Of a DNA stretch of 6,552 nucleotides, positions 4,917-6,552 are shown one piece after another; position 1 is the first letter of the stretch, and the number at the start of each line of letters is the position of its first letter. The position numbers and the translations under genes are program-made. Source of the stretch: an uncultured Flavobacteriia bacterium (GTDB taxonomy: Bacteria; Bacteroidota; Bacteroidia; Flavobacteriales; Flavobacteriaceae); assembly GCA_946482495.1 (NCBI GenBank), contig CAMLRV010000132.1:1-6552 (forward strand), read 5' to 3'. The notes beneath the pieces are model-generated. The model searched no databases, was not told the DNA's origin, and saw only the letters and a program-made list of their open reading frames with translations.

Positions 4917-6552
4917 ATGCAAAACCCATTTTTTCAACCTTTTCAAACCGATATTTCAGGAATTACTATACCTGAAAAATTTACGTTTCCGTTTTATTAT
5001 CAACCACATCCATTGAGTGAAATTGCGGCTCGGGAATTGCAGAATTATTTAGAAACTCAATCTGATTTTGAGCATAATTTTGGTTTGGATGAAACACAAG
5101 AAGGTTTAGTTATTGGGAAAATGTTTGGTGTGTTAGTTTGTCAGAATGAAGAAGGTAAATTAGGTTATTTATGGGCTTTTTCAGGAAAGTTAGCCAATGA
5201 AAATCATCATGATTATTTCGTGCCAACTGTTTTTGATATGTTGTCTGAAAATAGTTTTTTTCGTCAAGAAGAAACTTTGCTAAATGCTTATAATCGTAAA
5301 ATTGAAACTTTAGAAAAAGATTATTACTATTTGCAAGCATTAGAAAATTATAAAATTTCTAAAATTCAAGCTGAGACCGAATTACAAAATCAAAAAACTA
5401 GAATAAAAGAACAGAAAATTCTTCGGGACGAAAAGAGAAATCAACTTGCGCCAACTTTAAGTGAAGAAGATTTACAGCATCTAAATTTCGAATTGTCAGA
5501 AGATAGTAAGCAAGAAAGTATTTTATTAAAGAAAATGACTAAATATTGGAAACTAACTTTGGAATTGTTAGAAGAAAAAGTTGCTGTTTTTACTAATGAA
5601 ATCAATCAATTAAAGGAAGAAAGAAAAGCAAAATCGTCGCAATTACAACAAAAGTTATTCGCAGAATATTCATTTTTAAATCAGTATAAAGAAAAGAAAA
5701 GTTTAGGTGAAATTTTTAATGATAATCCGCCCGCTGGAGCAGGAGAGTGTGCGGCACCAAAGTTATTGCAATACGCTTTTCAACACGATTTGAAACCCAT
5801 TTGTATGGCTGAATTTTGGTGGGGACAATCGCCTAATTCAGAAGTGCGTCAACACAAACAATTTTATCCATCATGCAAAAGTAAATGTGAACCTATTTTG
5901 ATGGAACATATGCTTTTAGGATTGGAAATGGAGGAAAATCCGTTTCAAGTCAACCCTGCAGAAGGGAAAGACATTGAAATTGTGTATGAAGATGATGTAA
6001 TGTTAGCCATCCATAAACCTGCGGAATTTTTATCAGTTCCTGGAAAAATTATTTCCGATTCGGTTTATAGTCGAGTTAAGGAAAAATATCCAGATGCGAC
6101 TGGTCCGCTAATTGTACACCGATTGGACATGTCGACTTCCGGAATTATGCTTATCGCGAAGAACGAAGAAACGTATATCAAACTGCAAAGTCAGTTTATC
6201 AATAGAACCATTAAGAAACGTTATGTGGCGTTGTTAGATGGTTTGTTGGATTTAAAATATGGTTATATCGATTTGCCTTTGCGAGTTGATTTAGATGATA
6301 GACCACGACAATTAGTTTGTTACGAACACGGAAAACCTGCGCAAACCAAGTGGAAAACCATTGAAGTGAAAAACGGAAAAACAAAAGTCTATTTTTATCC
6401 TATTACTGGAAGAACGCATCAATTACGCGTTCACGCTTCTCATAATTTAGGTTTACATACACCAATTGTGGGCGACGATTTATATGGAACCAAAGCCGAC
6501 AGATTACATCTTCACGCTGAATATATTCAGTTTGAACATCCGGTTACTAAAG
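4917..6552 (+). CDS. RluA-type pseudouridine synthase with long N-terminal extension (partial at 3' end)
   Basis: An open frame of at least 545 codons that leaves the window without a stop. Residues from about 352 are a pseudouridine synthase domain. They include IHKPAEFLSVPG (365-376), the catalytic HRLDMSTSG (401-409, nucleophile Asp404), a central block with RPRQLVCYEHGKPAQT, and PITGRTHQLRVH followed by VGDDLYG and LHLHAEY. These blocks follow E. coli RluA (23S rRNA 746 and tRNA 32), which is about 219 residues, so only a short C-terminal piece is missing. The extension has three parts: a globular region 1-110 (GKMFGVLV and LGYLWAFSGK), a charged coiled coil about 115-260, and a segment PPAGAGECAAPKLL (271-284) with cysteines 278, 295, 319 and 323, which may bind metal. 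No S4 domain is seen. The ATG at 4917 directly follows its promoter. RNA target unknown. Confidence 0.9.
   Translation, partial: MQNPFFQPFQTDISGITIPEKFTFPFYYQPHPLSEIAARELQNYLETQSDFEHNFGLDETQEGLVIGKMFGVLVCQNEEGKLGYLWAFSGKLANENHHDYFVPTVFDMLSENSFFRQEETLLNAYNRKIETLEKDYYYLQALENYKISKIQAETELQNQKTRIKEQKILRDEKRNQLAPTLSEEDLQHLNFELSEDSKQESILLKKMTKYWKLTLELLEEKVAVFTNEINQLKEERKAKSSQLQQKLFAEYSFLNQYKEKKSLGEIFNDNPPAGAGECAAPKLLQYAFQHDLKPICMAEFWWGQSPNSEVRQHKQFYPSCKSKCEPILMEHMLLGLEMEENPFQVNPAEGKDIEIVYEDDVMLAIHKPAEFLSVPGKIISDSVYSRVKEKYPDATGPLIVHRLDMSTSGIMLIAKNEETYIKLQSQFINRTIKKRYVALLDGLLDLKYGYIDLPLRVDLDDRPRQLVCYEHGKPAQTKWKTIEVKNGKTKVYFYPITGRTHQLRVHASHNLGLHTPIVGDDLYGTKADRLHLHAEYIQFEHPVTK

Noticed and set aside
5110..5340. 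Minus-strand open frame of 76 codons
   Set aside because: It is antisense to the RluA-type gene, which is open throughout and has its own promoter.

Overview
The window looks like a chromosomal housekeeping segment from a Flavobacteriaceae-type Bacteroidota. The evidence is an AT-rich sequence, no Shine-Dalgarno motifs before the starts, several boxes matching the Bacteroidota promoter -7 consensus TAnnTTTG, and the gene set. I see no mobile element, CRISPR array, RNA gene, phage gene or prophage. There is no gap longer than about 130 bases between genes.

Layout. On the minus strand, read from about 2.6 kb down to 1, are a DUF1599 (Nmad1-type) protein, a membrane MauE/DoxX-like protein fused to a thioredoxin domain, an exported TlpA-like thioredoxin, and the first 63 codons of tpiA, which is cut by the window edge. 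Divergent from DUF1599, and sharing a 47-base promoter region with it, is folP (dihydropteroate synthase, plus strand). folP converges on rlmH (23S rRNA m3-pseudouridine 1915 methyltransferase, minus), which lies downstream of yebC (minus). Divergent from yebC is a long open frame starting at 4917 and running off the right edge. It is an RluA-type pseudouridine synthase with an unusual N-terminal extension of about 350 residues.

How the genes relate. The left half pairs two extracytoplasmic thiol-redox proteins, a membrane one with two possible redox pairs and a soluble one. They plausibly form one electron-transfer route, like a MauE/MauD arrangement. The right half is about translation: RlmH and the RluA-type enzyme modify RNA, and YebC is a ribosome-linked or regulatory factor. 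folP supplies folate.

Nothing here is a clear new defence or mobile system. The least explained signal is intergenic. Four short tracts built of 7-base units, with three different consensus sequences (GTAAATC, GTTTGAA, CTGAATA), sit directly against gene ends or starts. One of them fills the whole folP/rlmH convergent gap as a self-complementary array. Two others flank a terminator hairpin between yebC and rlmH. The second point of interest is the N-terminal half of the RluA-type protein, which has a coiled coil and a conserved-looking four-cysteine segment of unknown job.
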